Below, one piece after another: positions 17,333-27,357 of a stretch of DNA of 64,000 nt (position 1 is the stretch's first letter; each line of letters starts with the position of its first letter). The DNA lies in the NCBI GenBank assembly GCA_020635035.1, contig JACKAO010000009.1, positions 1 through 64,000 of the forward strand, written 5' to 3'. The DNA is from Calditrichia bacterium (GTDB lineage: Bacteria > Calditrichota > Calditrichia > Calditrichales > J004). The notes beneath the pieces were generated by a model that saw only the letters and a program-made list of their open reading frames with translations, did not search any database and had not been told where the DNA came from. The position numbers and the translations under genes were made by a program.

Positions 17333-18304
17333 ATGGAAAATAATAAATATCTTTTAATAACAATAGATACTGAAGAAGACAACTGGGACAATTTTAAAGC
17401 TGAACCTACTTTAAAAAACATTGAAAGTATTAAGTATGCACAACAAATTTTTGACTCGTATTATCTAAAACCAACTTATGTGATTACTTATTGTGTTGCG
17501 AATGATCAGAATTCAGTGGAAATACTGAAAAGTATTCATACTGATGGCAGATGTGAAATTGGAACACATCTGCATCCTTGGAATACGCCTCCCATCGAAG
17601 AAGATTTCAATGTAAAAAACACAATGCTTTGCAATTTAACACAAGAAACTCAGGCGAAAAAACTCTTAACTCTCCATAAAAAAATTGAAGAAAAGTTCAA
17701 AATATCTCCGGTTTCATTCAGGGCAGGCAGATATGGTATTAACGATAGTATGCTTAAGAATCTTATTGATTTAAACTATCGGGTAGACAGTTCAATGACA
17801 CCTTTTCTGAATTGGAAGCATTTTCATGGTCCCGACTTTTCAACCATGACGCAACTTAATCCATTTAATTATAAAGTCGAATCCAATTCTGAGCCCCAAA
17901 AACGTAATACAATATTAGAAATACCATTAACAACCGGATTTTTACAAAAAGACTTTATTAAAGCTAATAATGCTTTTCTCTCATTAAGCAAATTACCATA
18001 TAGAAAATTTAAGCTTATCGGGATAATGAATAAGCTTAATCTTTTGAACAAAATTAGGTTGACTCCTGAAGGTTATACATACAGCGAAATGAAAAAGCTG
18101 GTTGACAGGTTGCTTAATAATAATATTAACTTTTTTAACCTTGCTTTCCATTCAAATACGCTTCTGCATGGTTGCACACCTTTTACAAAAACCAAAGAAG
18201 AATTGAAACAATTTCTAACAAATCTTGACCAAATTATTAATTATTCTTTAAGCAAAGGACTTAAACCACTAATGCTTAAAGAAGTTGAAAACAAGTACAA
18301 TTAA
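17333..18304 (+). CDS. Polysaccharide deacetylase-like (CE4/WalW type) protein
   Basis: NodB-like barrel, 323 residues, no signal peptide, so cytoplasmic or acting on lipid-linked intermediates. LITIDTEEDNW (residues 8-18) holds the metal/base aspartate. GTHLHPW (about 76-82) has the H-x-x-H-like metal site, and FRAGRYG (about 129-135) is typical of the WalW subgroup. It probably removes N- or O-acyl groups from a polysaccharide precursor. A second, more classical deacetylase lies at 22880. Confidence 0.8.
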   Translation: MENNKYLLITIDTEEDNWDNFKAEPTLKNIESIKYAQQIFDSYYLKPTYVITYCVANDQNSVEILKSIHTDGRCEIGTHLHPWNTPPIEEDFNVKNTMLCNLTQETQAKKLLTLHKKIEEKFKISPVSFRAGRYGINDSMLKNLIDLNYRVDSSMTPFLNWKHFHGPDFSTMTQLNPFNYKVESNSEPQKRNTILEIPLTTGFLQKDFIKANNAFLSLSKLPYRKFKLIGIMNKLNLLNKIRLTPEGYTYSEMKKLVDRLLNNNINFFNLAFHSNTLLHGCTPFTKTKEELKQFLTNLDQIINYSLSKGLKPLMLKEVENKYN

Positions 18305-18324
18305 ACAATTATTAGAGTGTTAAC

Positions 18325-18951
18325 ATGATTAATCCTATTGTTGGGCTTTATAACATATATCAATCAAAGCAGAAACACAGAAGACTTTATACAAATGCTG
18401 TTGTAGGCGATAATATTGAACTTAGAAGTGGATTCAATATTCACAATGAATCCGGGGATAAAAATAAAATTGTTATTGGTAATAACTGTATGCTGGATGG
18501 TTCAATTGTAAGTGCGCATACAGGTCTTATCGAAATAGCTAATTTTGTATGGATCGAAGTTAATACGAGGATCATTGCGACTAACCATATTAAGATAGGA
18601 AATTATGTTGGAATAGCAGAAGGGGTCGTAATAATTGATAATAATACACATCCGACAGATCCTGAAGAGCGAGTTAAACATAGAATGCGTGTTGCACCTG
18701 GTGGTCCTGGCTATGGCGGATTAGGTGGCGGATATGGTCTGGCAGATTCAAAACCAATTATTATTGAAGATGTTACATGGATTGGTTCGTATTCTGTTAT
18801 CCTGAAGGGAATTACAATAGGTGAAGGAAGTATCGTTGCACGAAATTCAATTGTTACAAAAGATGTTCCCCCCTATACTATAGTTGCTGGTAATCCTGCA
18901 AAAGTTGTAAAAACACTTAAAAAGCCTGATCATCCTTATTTTAAAGTCTGA
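18325..18951 (+). CDS. Hexapeptide-repeat O-acyltransferase with a glycine-rich insertion
   Basis: Left-handed beta-helix acetyltransferase, 208 residues. Repeats include IVIGNNCMLDGSIVSAH, IKIGNYVGIAEGVVIID and IIEDVTWIGSYSVILKGITI. DNNTHPTDPEER (about residues 109-120) gives the catalytic histidine. A glycine-rich loop (APGGPGYGGLGGGYG, about residues 128-142) interrupts the helix at the active-site loop and is longer than in WcaF-like relatives. It is likely an acetyl-CoA-dependent sugar O-acetyltransferase. Confidence 0.85.
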   Translation: MINPIVGLYNIYQSKQKHRRLYTNAVVGDNIELRSGFNIHNESGDKNKIVIGNNCMLDGSIVSAHTGLIEIANFVWIEVNTRIIATNHIKIGNYVGIAEGVVIIDNNTHPTDPEERVKHRMRVAPGGPGYGGLGGGYGLADSKPIIIEDVTWIGSYSVILKGITIGEGSIVARNSIVTKDVPPYTIVAGNPAKVVKTLKKPDHPYFKV

Positions 18952-18985
18952 TATCCACTGTTTAACCCTGAACAAAAAGTAAATA

Positions 18986-20431
18986 ATGTCTGATCTTAAT
19001 GTAAAAGTACTTAAAGGTGTGTCCTGGCTGGCTTTATATAAGTTTTTTAGCCAGATGTTTTCCTGGGGTGTAACTATTGTCGTTGCCAGGATACTTGTCC
19101 CAGATGACTATGGACTCATGGCTATGTCGACTATAATCACAAGTTATGGGATCTATTTAAGTGAGATGGGGCTTGGAGCGGCAATCATTCAAAGAAAAAG
19201 TCCATCTCAACATGAATTATCATCTGTTTTTTGGTTTCTATTGAGTGTAAGTCTTGTACTCGCTTTAAGTTGTATCCCTATCTCTTATATAACTGCATCT
19301 ATCTTTGATGAACCGGATGTAATTCCCTTAACTCAAACTGTAGCTGTTGTCTTTTTGCTGGCAGGATTTGAAATAGTTCCTTTCAATCTAATCAAAAAAG
19401 AAATAATGTTTAAAACTGTCGGCATTATAGAAATGACAACCACAATTATTGCATCAGCATCTATGTTACTAATGGCTAATTTGGAATTTGGAGTCTGGAC
19501 ATTAATAATGGGAAAGATTATAGGCCAAATGACACGGGTTCCATTGATTTTTTACTATTCAAAATGGAGGCCTGCTTTCCATTATAAATTTAAGGAAGTA
19601 AAGCCATTTATAACTTTCGGAATTAATGTAGCGCTCGGTAGAACCTTTTTTTACATACAGGAAATGTCAGATCAATTCTTCGCCGGAAGAGCCTGGCAGA
19701 CAGCCCAGCTAGGCCTTTATGCTTTTGCTTTGCAGCTTGCGCGGATCCCCACAGAGAAAATTGTAAGTCTCATAAATCAGACATCATTTCCTGCATTTTC
19801 AAAACTACAGGATGACCAAAAAGCTTTTAATAGCTTTTACCTAAACATCACAAAAGTAAATGTCCTGGTAGTTGTACCTATTTTTCTTGGTGGTTTTCTT
19901 GTTGGCGAAGATTTAATACGATTTGTTCTAAATGAAAAATGGTTTCCGATGATAGAACTTTTCAAATACTTGTGTCTGATCGAAATTTTTACAGCAATGA
20001 ATTCAATAAATAATTATGTACACATTTCACAGGGAAGACCTAACTGGTCATTAAGCTATAATACTGTTACCGCTATTTTAATGGCAGTATCCTTTTATTT
20101 TGCTGTACAATTTGGATTTATGGCAATTTTAATCCCATGGTTCACAACATATATTTTTCTTCGTGTTTCATGGATGCTTATTACTCTTCGTAAACTTGGG
20201 ATTCCAGCTTTTTCATACGTGAAAAATATTCGACATATATTTATCGCATCAGCGCTTATGTTTGCAGCCGTTCGTTTATTAACATTTATTTTACATCTCG
20301 AAATGTTTGATAATAGCGCGCTCTTCAATCTTGTTACAAAAGTAATAACAGGTGGTAGTGTATATCTTGTATATATTTTGTTTTTTGAAAAGGAAATGTT
20401 GTTAAACGTGAAAAAGATGATTCGAAGTTGA
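18986..20431 (+). CDS. Lipid-linked oligosaccharide flippase (Wzx-like)
   Basis: A 481-residue integral membrane protein of the MOP superfamily, polysaccharide synthesis 3 type, with about 12-14 hydrophobic segments. The N-terminus VLKGVSWLALYKFFSQMFSW and the following IVVARILVPDDYGLMAMSTI are characteristic. It would flip undecaprenyl-linked repeat units to the periplasmic face. With the Wzy-type protein at 21623 and the Wzc-like protein at 7324 it makes a Wzx/Wzy-dependent pathway. Confidence 0.9.
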   Translation: MSDLNVKVLKGVSWLALYKFFSQMFSWGVTIVVARILVPDDYGLMAMSTIITSYGIYLSEMGLGAAIIQRKSPSQHELSSVFWFLLSVSLVLALSCIPISYITASIFDEPDVIPLTQTVAVVFLLAGFEIVPFNLIKKEIMFKTVGIIEMTTTIIASASMLLMANLEFGVWTLIMGKIIGQMTRVPLIFYYSKWRPAFHYKFKEVKPFITFGINVALGRTFFYIQEMSDQFFAGRAWQTAQLGLYAFALQLARIPTEKIVSLINQTSFPAFSKLQDDQKAFNSFYLNITKVNVLVVVPIFLGGFLVGEDLIRFVLNEKWFPMIELFKYLCLIEIFTAMNSINNYVHISQGRPNWSLSYNTVTAILMAVSFYFAVQFGFMAILIPWFTTYIFLRVSWMLITLRKLGIPAFSYVKNIRHIFIASALMFAAVRLLTFILHLEMFDNSALFNLVTKVITGGSVYLVYILFFEKEMLLNVKKMIRS

Positions 20432-20457
20432 AAAAAAGGATTTAAAAAATAAATATT

Positions 20458-21585
20458 ATGAAAAAAAATGCACTAATAATATCACCCGGTCCCACAATGC
20501 AATTGAGCGCAAATCCGGGCAAGAAAGCAGTTAACGAAAAATTCAATGTAATTACTGTAACAACCTCTGAGATAAAAGAAATTCGCCAAACAAAAAAAGT
20601 AGGCGATACACGGGTAGTGTGTTTTAAATACAAGTATAAATTACGTCATTATTATAATTTGATGTTTTTATTTAAAAGTATTTTTCTTGCAATTAGAATG
20701 AAATTTACTGGAGAAAACATTGATTTAATTATAACCTATGATCCAATAAGATCTGGTTTCCTTGGTGTGATTGTTAAGAAAATACTTTGCGCAAAGTTAA
20801 TTACTGAAGTCAATGGTGTTTATTCATCGGATGCAGTTTGGATGGATGAACCTAATACGATTTTCACCCGATTAAAAAGAAAAGCAACTTTCAATACAAT
20901 TAAATTTGTTTTCAAGCATGCAGATGCCATTAAAATGCTCTTTGATAAGCAAATTGAAGCTTTTAATTCTGTAATAAAAAATCAAATTGTTAGAGTTTAT
21001 CCTGCTCCAACCCGAATAGAAATGTTTCAGGATCTTAAATATGAAGAAAAGAAAGAGGTTCTTTTTGTTGGTTTCCCATTTAAACTAAAAGGTATTGATA
21101 TTCTTATTGATGCATTTAAAAAAATTGCAGATAAGCATCCTGATTGGAAATTGAAAATACTAGGCTGGTTTCCGGATCCCAGAGAATTATATGCAAAAAT
21201 TGATAATCATCCTCAGATTTATCATCATAAACCGGTTTTTCATAACGAGATGCCTGAACATATAGGTTCCTGTTCAATTCTTGTTTTACCATCCAGATCG
21301 GAAGCAATGGGTAGAGTTCTGGTTGAAGCGATGGCTGCAGGTAAGGCAAGAATTGGATCAAATATTGATGGAATCCCTACTGTAATCAACGACAATGTTG
21401 ACGGATTACTCTTTGAGTGTGAGAATGTGGATGATCTTTCTGAAAAATTGAACTTATTAATTACAGATAATGCGTTAAGGAAAAAATTAGGTGAAAAAGG
21501 CAGAGAAAGAGCCGGTGAAGAATTTAATAATGAAAAATTTCTAGCACATGAGTTAAAATTCTACGATGATGTTATTTCAATTTAA
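20458..21585 (+). CDS. Family 4 glycosyltransferase
   Basis: GT-B fold, 375 residues. The C-terminal domain has VLFVGFPFKLKGIDILIDAF (about residue 200) and the donor-site motif SRSEAMGRVLVEAMAAGKAR (about 279-298), ending with NDNVDGLLFE. It follows the flippase gene after 26 bases. Sugar specificity cannot be read from the sequence. Confidence 0.88.
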   Translation: MKKNALIISPGPTMQLSANPGKKAVNEKFNVITVTTSEIKEIRQTKKVGDTRVVCFKYKYKLRHYYNLMFLFKSIFLAIRMKFTGENIDLIITYDPIRSGFLGVIVKKILCAKLITEVNGVYSSDAVWMDEPNTIFTRLKRKATFNTIKFVFKHADAIKMLFDKQIEAFNSVIKNQIVRVYPAPTRIEMFQDLKYEEKKEVLFVGFPFKLKGIDILIDAFKKIADKHPDWKLKILGWFPDPRELYAKIDNHPQIYHHKPVFHNEMPEHIGSCSILVLPSRSEAMGRVLVEAMAAGKARIGSNIDGIPTVINDNVDGLLFECENVDDLSEKLNLLITDNALRKKLGEKGRERAGEEFNNEKFLAHELKFYDDVISI

Positions 21586-21622
21586 GGATTAAAAATAGGT
21601 AGTTAAAAAGATAAGCTTAGAT

Positions 21623-22861
21623 ATGGAACAGAATACAAATGAAAGCTCAATGGTAAAAGGACCATTGTTTAATTTAATTATCTTTTATCTGATTTTAGAT
21701 TATGGCAGGCCTCAGGACATTGTGCATGCTATTGGATATTTAAAACCCATTCTACTTATCAGTCTTGTAATGATTGTTGTTATATTTAATAAATATAATG
21801 TTTTTTACTCAAAAAGTTCTCAAACAACATTGATATGGCTTTTTATTATCTTAACAGCTATCCACATCCCTTTTGCAGTAAATAACAGCTTTGCTTTTAA
21901 TACAACAAAAGCCTTATTCGTTTATATGGTGTTTATAACAGCTGTAATTTTGGAAATTGATTCTGTTGCAAAGATGCGTAAACTGATATTTGCCGGTATT
22001 GTAATTATGATTTATGTCTCATTTTATGCGTTAACTCATAATGGTATCGGGTCAGGAAACTATTTTCAGGACGAAAACGATGTTTCACTTTATGTTAATA
22101 TGTGGCTTCCGTACTGCTACTTCCTTTTTGCCGTTGAAAAAAGTACTTTTAAAAGGATTGTTTTTATTGCCGGGCTCGTTTTTGGATTATTATCAATAGT
22201 TGTATCTTTTTCAAGGGGTGGATTTGTTGGGCTTGTATTAATGGGGGCGATTGCCTGGCTTTTTAGTAATAGAAAGTTAGTTTCAATAGCAGCTATGAGT
22301 GTGATGGCTATTCTATTAATTGCGTTTGGTTCAGATGCTTATTGGAAGGAAATGTCAACTGTTACTGATACACAAGAATCTACTGCCAGAGCAAGACTCT
22401 ATTATTGGGAAAAAGCCTGGTTGATGTTTCTTGATAATCCACTTGGAGTTGGTGGAAATAATTACCAGGTAAGAGTTCCTGAATATCAGGATGATTCAGA
22501 AGGCGTCAGGGGGCTTTGGGGGCAACAATCTCATTCAATTTGGTTTACACTTTTACCAGATCTGGGTATTCCAGGGACGCTTCTTTATTTAATTTTAATG
22601 TACATTAATATCAGGGACATCTTTTTCCTGAAACGACTTAAATTTCTGATAGAAACAAATGAAGATATTAAATACATTTATTATTTGTCTTTAGCTTTTA
22701 TTGCTTCACTAGCAGGCTTTTTTGCTTCTGCTTCATTTATTTCTGTCCTTTATTATCCACACTATTGGTATATAACCGGAATTATTGTCGCTGCTATTCG
22801 TATTGCTCATTCAAAATTAAATGAAATGCAAAAGACTGATCCTGAACCGGTAAGTGCTTAG
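21623..22861 (+). CDS. O-antigen ligase/polymerase-type membrane protein (Wzy_C)
   Basis: A 412-residue integral membrane protein with about 10-11 hydrophobic segments and a large periplasmic loop. FSRGGFVGLVLMGAIAW near residue 193 is the arginine-glycine motif of the Wzy_C/WaaL domain. A loop with LGVGGNNYQVRVPEY and GQQSHSIWFTLLPDLGIPG near 273-318 supplies the conserved histidine. It probably polymerises repeat units; a ligase role is the alternative. Related proteins are common in exosortase-type polysaccharide loci. Confidence 0.85.
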   Translation: MEQNTNESSMVKGPLFNLIIFYLILDYGRPQDIVHAIGYLKPILLISLVMIVVIFNKYNVFYSKSSQTTLIWLFIILTAIHIPFAVNNSFAFNTTKALFVYMVFITAVILEIDSVAKMRKLIFAGIVIMIYVSFYALTHNGIGSGNYFQDENDVSLYVNMWLPYCYFLFAVEKSTFKRIVFIAGLVFGLLSIVVSFSRGGFVGLVLMGAIAWLFSNRKLVSIAAMSVMAILLIAFGSDAYWKEMSTVTDTQESTARARLYYWEKAWLMFLDNPLGVGGNNYQVRVPEYQDDSEGVRGLWGQQSHSIWFTLLPDLGIPGTLLYLILMYINIRDIFFLKRLKFLIETNEDIKYIYYLSLAFIASLAGFFASASFISVLYYPHYWYITGIIVAAIRIAHSKLNEMQKTDPEPVSA

Positions 22862-22879
22862 TTATTTTTGTTTGGAAAA

Positions 22880-23896
22880 ATGTCTATTTCAATTGCTATA
22901 AAAAAATCGTTTGCTGCTATTATCTACTATTCAGGTATTGTTAATTTACTTGATATGGCGAATAGAAATACCGCTGTAATACTTGCTTATCATAGGGTAC
23001 TTCCAAAAAGTGATCCGGATTTAAAATTTATTCAACCAGGAATGTATGTCTCTGAATCGGCTTTTGAAAAACAAATCCGTTTTCTTAAAGAAAATTTTGA
23101 AATCGTTAATTTAGAAGATATTGCTGATTATTCTGGCCCTAAAAGACCTTGTATTATAACTTTTGATGATGGTTGGTATGATAATTACAAGTATGCTTTT
23201 CCCATTCTTTTAAAGCATGATATTCCAGCTACTATCTTTTTGGCTACAAGCTTTATCAATACCAACAACTGGCCATGGCCGGATAGAATATCATACTATT
23301 TTCATAATAGCTCAAATTCAAACCTTCAAAAGGCTGAGAATCTACTAAAAATTTTTAACATAAAAGTCAACACTAATATAAAGAAGGTTAATCGGTTTGA
23401 TCTGGTTGAATTCGTAATTGCAGATTTGAAAAAACTTGAAAACGAAATGCTTTCAGAGTTTATAAAAGAGCTTGATTCTATTTTTAGTAATTACAAAAAC
23501 CAACTGATGGATAAAAGGCCCTGGTTAAATTGGGAAGAAATAAATGAAATGAAAAAAAATAAAATTTCTTTTGGCTCTCACACTCACAATCATGTTCTTC
23601 TAACAAACACATCAGAGGAACAGGTGCGTTTTGAATTGAATCATTCAAAAAAAATAATAGATGAAAAACTTAATACAAATACAAAATTATTTTGTTACCC
23701 GAATGGTAACTATAATGATAATGTTTTGAAAATATGTAAAGATTCAGGTTATGAAATTGCTGTAACAGTGAAGCGTGGATTTGTTTATCAAAAAGATCAA
23801 AACTTAAGTTTAAAAAGATTTATGCTTCATGAAGATATGAGCAACACTATTCCAATGCTTGCTGCCAAACTGACAAATAAAATTCCTTCAATATAA
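22880..23896 (+). CDS. Polysaccharide deacetylase (CE4)
   Basis: A 338-residue NodB-domain protein. Motif 1 is PCIITFDDGWYDNY (about 92-105), with the catalytic Asp and metal Asp. Motif 2 is SFGSHTHNHVLLTN near 229-242, with the H-x-x-x-H metal ligands. Later FCYPNGNYND fits motif 3. LAYHRVL near residue 37 is typical of the XrtA-type or PgaB-like subgroup. ATG 22880 is preferred over TTG 22868. No classical signal peptide, though residues 1-25 are hydrophobic. Confidence 0.88.
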   Translation: MSISIAIKKSFAAIIYYSGIVNLLDMANRNTAVILAYHRVLPKSDPDLKFIQPGMYVSESAFEKQIRFLKENFEIVNLEDIADYSGPKRPCIITFDDGWYDNYKYAFPILLKHDIPATIFLATSFINTNNWPWPDRISYYFHNSSNSNLQKAENLLKIFNIKVNTNIKKVNRFDLVEFVIADLKKLENEMLSEFIKELDSIFSNYKNQLMDKRPWLNWEEINEMKKNKISFGSHTHNHVLLTNTSEEQVRFELNHSKKIIDEKLNTNTKLFCYPNGNYNDNVLKICKDSGYEIAVTVKRGFVYQKDQNLSLKRFMLHEDMSNTIPMLAAKLTNKIPSI

Positions 23897-23933
23897 ATTA
23901 ATTTCTGTCTGTTTAATCAAATATAAAGATACT

Positions 23934-25043
23934 ATGAAAAAGATTATTGTTGTTTTCGGGACGAGACCAGAAGCCATTAAGCTTTGTTCGTTAGTTTTAG
24001 AATTGAAAAAGAATCATGAATTTAAAACACTTGTATTAGTAACAGCACAACACAGGGAAATGCTTGACCAGGTACTGTCCATCTTTAATGTAGTTCCGGA
24101 TTATGATTTAAATATTATGGGTGTTAATCAAACACTATTTGATATAACATCCAGGGTACTTGTAGAAACGGGGAAAATCCTTGAAAAAGAAAGACCCGAT
24201 TTTGTTATTGTACAGGGAGATACTACAACAACATTTGCAACAGCCTTAGCTGCATTCTATTTACAGATTAAAGTACTCCATGTGGAAGCTGGGTTGCGAA
24301 CATATAATAAATACTCGCCATTTCCCGAAGAATTGAACAGAAAAATGACGGGTGCAATTGCAGATTTTCATTTTGCTGCAACAGAACGTAATAAAAGTAA
24401 TCTTTTAAAAGAAGGTGTTCCTGAAACTAACATTTCTGTAACCGGAAATACAGTTATCGATTCTCTTTTATGGGTAAAAGAAAAAATGTTAAAAAATCAA
24501 TCCGGATATACACAGTTAGATGCTTTGGATCTAGATAGAAAGATTATACTTATTACTGGACACAGAAGAGAAAATTTCGGTATAGAATTTGAAAATATAT
24601 GCAATGCGATTAAAAAAATTGCGCTTACTTATAAAGACATTGATGTTGTTTATCCGGTTCATTTTAATCCGAATGTACGCAAACCCGTAAATGCAATATT
24701 GGCAGGCATTCCAAATGTAAAAATTATTGAGCCGCTGGAATATGAACCATTTGTTTTTCTTATGATTAAGAGTTTCCTGATAATAACAGACTCTGGTGGT
24801 ATTCAGGAAGAAGCGCCTTCTTTAGGAAAGCCTGTTCTTGTAATTCGTAACACCACAGAGCGGCAAGAGGCGGTTGAAGCAGGTTGTGTAAAGCTTGTTG
24901 GGACAAATCTTGAAAATATTTTCAATGAAGCCAAAAAATTAATTGAGAATGAAGAAGAATACATTGCTATGGCAAGGATTGAAAATCCTTATGGCGATGG
25001 GAAAGCCTGTGAAAAGATAAGTCATAGGATTAAAGATCTATAA
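23934..25043 (+). CDS. wecB: UDP-N-acetylglucosamine 2-epimerase, non-hydrolysing
   Basis: Interconverts UDP-GlcNAc and UDP-ManNAc in the cytoplasm, supplying a precursor for the repeat unit. Length 369 is normal. Motifs: IVVFGTRPEAIK at the start, QGDTTTTFATALAA near 97, VEAGLRTYNKYSPFPEELNR near 116-135, GHRRENFG near 206 and DSGGIQEEAPSLGKPVLVIR near 286-305. The next gene starts on the base after its stop. No UDP-ManNAc dehydrogenase was found nearby. Confidence 0.95.
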   Translation: MKKIIVVFGTRPEAIKLCSLVLELKKNHEFKTLVLVTAQHREMLDQVLSIFNVVPDYDLNIMGVNQTLFDITSRVLVETGKILEKERPDFVIVQGDTTTTFATALAAFYLQIKVLHVEAGLRTYNKYSPFPEELNRKMTGAIADFHFAATERNKSNLLKEGVPETNISVTGNTVIDSLLWVKEKMLKNQSGYTQLDALDLDRKIILITGHRRENFGIEFENICNAIKKIALTYKDIDVVYPVHFNPNVRKPVNAILAGIPNVKIIEPLEYEPFVFLMIKSFLIITDSGGIQEEAPSLGKPVLVIRNTTERQEAVEAGCVKLVGTNLENIFNEAKKLIENEEEYIAMARIENPYGDGKACEKISHRIKDL

Positions 25044-26150
25044 ATGATAAAATCAAATATATGTCTGATTATTTCAGGTGATTTATGGGGTGGCGCAGAA
25101 GCTCAGGCATTTTCATTATTACAAGCCTTTGCAGCAAAAAACGAGTTTAAAATATATGTAATTCTCTTTAATCATGGTATTCTTGAAGAGCGAATTTCCG
25201 GTCTGGGATTAAACAAATATGTTATTGACGAAAAGGAAAATTCTCCGGTTAAATCAGTATTGCTGATGTATTCCTATTTTAAGCATGAAAAAATTGATAC
25301 AATTCATGTACATGGTTTTAAAGAAAATTTTCTTGCAGGAATTGCAGCAAGACTGGCAGGTATTAAAAATATTATCAGGACTCATCATGGAATTGGAATG
25401 GTGGGAGTTCATAGAATTAACAACTATATAGAAAAAATTAATGAAAAATTCCTTACACGTCATTTAATAGCAGTTTCAGAAAACTTAAAACAGTATTTGA
25501 TAGAAAACGGTTTTAAAACGAATAAAATATCAGTCATCCATAATGGGATCGCACCTGCAAATGAAAATTTTGAAAGTGCACACAGAATCAAAAAGGATTT
25601 TAATATTCCTGATGGTTTTTTTGTAATCTGCGCAATCGGACGTCTCGTCAGAGTAAAAGGTTACAATTATTTGCTTGAAGCCTTCAGGGAGATTTTAAAT
25701 TCCGTACCTGAATGTTGCTTGATTTTTGTAGGAGAAGGGCCTTTGCAAAAAGAGCTGGAGGCTCAGTCTAAAAGTTTAAATATTTCTGAAAAAGTTATAT
25801 TTACCGGTTTCCAGAAGAATGTAGATGATTATTTAAATACGCTTGATATTTTGGTATTGCCTTCTCTCCATGAAGGTATTCCTATGGTATTGCTTGAAGC
25901 TATGCGTCTAGGAAAAATGGTTGTAGCTTCCAGGGTTGGTGGTATCCCGGAACTTATTAATGATACCGAGAATGGTTTTTTAGTCCAGCCAAAAAAACCA
26001 GAAGAAATTGCAAAAACGTGTTTAGGTCTTGTTGATGATCAGGAAAAAAAACAAAAAATATATAATAATGCAAAACATACTATTCTTAATAAATTTTCAC
26101 TTTCGATGACAATAGAAAAAACCGCAAGTTTGTACCGGAGTAATGCATGA
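25044..26150 (+). CDS. Family 4 glycosyltransferase
   Basis: GT-B fold, 368 residues. The N-terminus ISGDLWGGAEAQAFSLLQAF contains the G-G-A/x acceptor loop. The C-terminal half has AIGRLVRVKGYNYLLEAFRE and the donor motif SLHEGIPMVLLEAMRLGKMV near residue 273. It begins immediately after wecB and its last four bases overlap the next gene (ATGA), so translation is probably coupled. Confidence 0.9.
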   Translation: MIKSNICLIISGDLWGGAEAQAFSLLQAFAAKNEFKIYVILFNHGILEERISGLGLNKYVIDEKENSPVKSVLLMYSYFKHEKIDTIHVHGFKENFLAGIAARLAGIKNIIRTHHGIGMVGVHRINNYIEKINEKFLTRHLIAVSENLKQYLIENGFKTNKISVIHNGIAPANENFESAHRIKKDFNIPDGFFVICAIGRLVRVKGYNYLLEAFREILNSVPECCLIFVGEGPLQKELEAQSKSLNISEKVIFTGFQKNVDDYLNTLDILVLPSLHEGIPMVLLEAMRLGKMVVASRVGGIPELINDTENGFLVQPKKPEEIAKTCLGLVDDQEKKQKIYNNAKHTILNKFSLSMTIEKTASLYRSNA

Positions 26151-27346
26151 ACATTTTGTATATATGGGATGGTGATTATCCTTGGGATGTAAGAGTTGAA
26201 AAAATTTGTGAAACCTTAAATACAAACGGTCACTCAGTGCATATAGCCGCTCGAAATCTTAAAAAAAGACCAGTAGTTGAAGAATTAAATGGACTGATAA
26301 TTCATAGGCTCAGGACATATACTAACGATAAACTAAACGCTGTGTTTTCATTCCCGGCTTTTTTTAGTCCGATATGGCTGAAGTTCCTTGATCAACTTGT
26401 TGTTGAGAACAAAATTGATGTTATAATTGTTCGCGACCTGCCAATGGCAATTGCTGGTATTAAAACAGGAAAAAGAAACAATATCCCTGTTGTTTTTGAT
26501 ATGGCCGAAGATTACCTGGCAATGATTAGAGAAATCTGGAAATACCAAAAATTCAAAGGTTTAAACTTAATTGTAAGAAATCCTTTCTTTGCTTCTAAAG
26601 TGGAAAAATATACTTTTAAAAATATTGATCATATCATGGTTGTAATTGATGAAGCAAAAGATTTGGTTATTAGTAAGAATGTCACACAGGATAAAATAAC
26701 CATTGTCAGCAACACCCCGATGCTTGAAGTATTTGACATAAAGACAAGTTTTACTGATAAGAACATGGAACTCATTAAAAACAGATACTCGGCAATTTAT
26801 ACGGGGGGAGTTCAACTTGGAAGGGGAATACAATTCGTTTTTGATGCTATTCCTGAAATTATTAAAGAAATACCTGATTTCCTTTTTGTTATTGTTGGTG
26901 ATGGTTATGCCAAAGAAATATTAATGAAGATGATGAATGAAAAGAATATTGGAGATCATGTTCTGTGGGCTGGTTGGGTTGATCATAAAAACATATTTTC
27001 ATATATCAAAAATTGCAAGATTGGTATTATCCCGCATTTCGTATCTGATCATGTGAACACAACTATACCAAATAAAATTTTTGATTATATGGGACTGGAA
27101 GTTCCCGTCTTGTCTTCTGATGCTATTCCACTCAAAAGGATAGTAGATGAAGAAAAATGCGGTTTAACATTTAAAAATAAAGATCACCAGGACCTTGCTG
27201 CAAGAGTAGCAGAAATCTATCACTCAAAAGTTCCATTTGGTCAAAATGGGAAAAAAGCGGTTTTCGAAAAATATAACTGGAGTCAAGATACAGCAAGATT
27301 GTTAAAAATGGTGAACAACATAGCGCATGAAAATCATAGAAATTAA
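26147..27346 (+). CDS. Family 4-like glycosyltransferase
   Basis: A 399-residue GT-B protein. The start NILYIWDGDYPWDVRVEKIC matches the donor-family pattern with 'DVRVEK' typical of a GT4 subgroup. AIYTGGVQLGRGIQFVFDAI near 218-237 begins the donor domain. PNKIFDYMGLEVPVLSSDAI near 307-326 replaces the usual EG-x7-E motif, as in that subgroup. It overlaps the preceding gene by four bases and ends 11 bases before the ATP-grasp gene. Confidence 0.87.
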   Translation: MNILYIWDGDYPWDVRVEKICETLNTNGHSVHIAARNLKKRPVVEELNGLIIHRLRTYTNDKLNAVFSFPAFFSPIWLKFLDQLVVENKIDVIIVRDLPMAIAGIKTGKRNNIPVVFDMAEDYLAMIREIWKYQKFKGLNLIVRNPFFASKVEKYTFKNIDHIMVVIDEAKDLVISKNVTQDKITIVSNTPMLEVFDIKTSFTDKNMELIKNRYSAIYTGGVQLGRGIQFVFDAIPEIIKEIPDFLFVIVGDGYAKEILMKMMNEKNIGDHVLWAGWVDHKNIFSYIKNCKIGIIPHFVSDHVNTTIPNKIFDYMGLEVPVLSSDAIPLKRIVDEEKCGLTFKNKDHQDLAARVAEIYHSKVPFGQNGKKAVFEKYNWSQDTARLLKMVNNIAHENHRN

Positions 27347-27357
27347 AATTGGATTTT

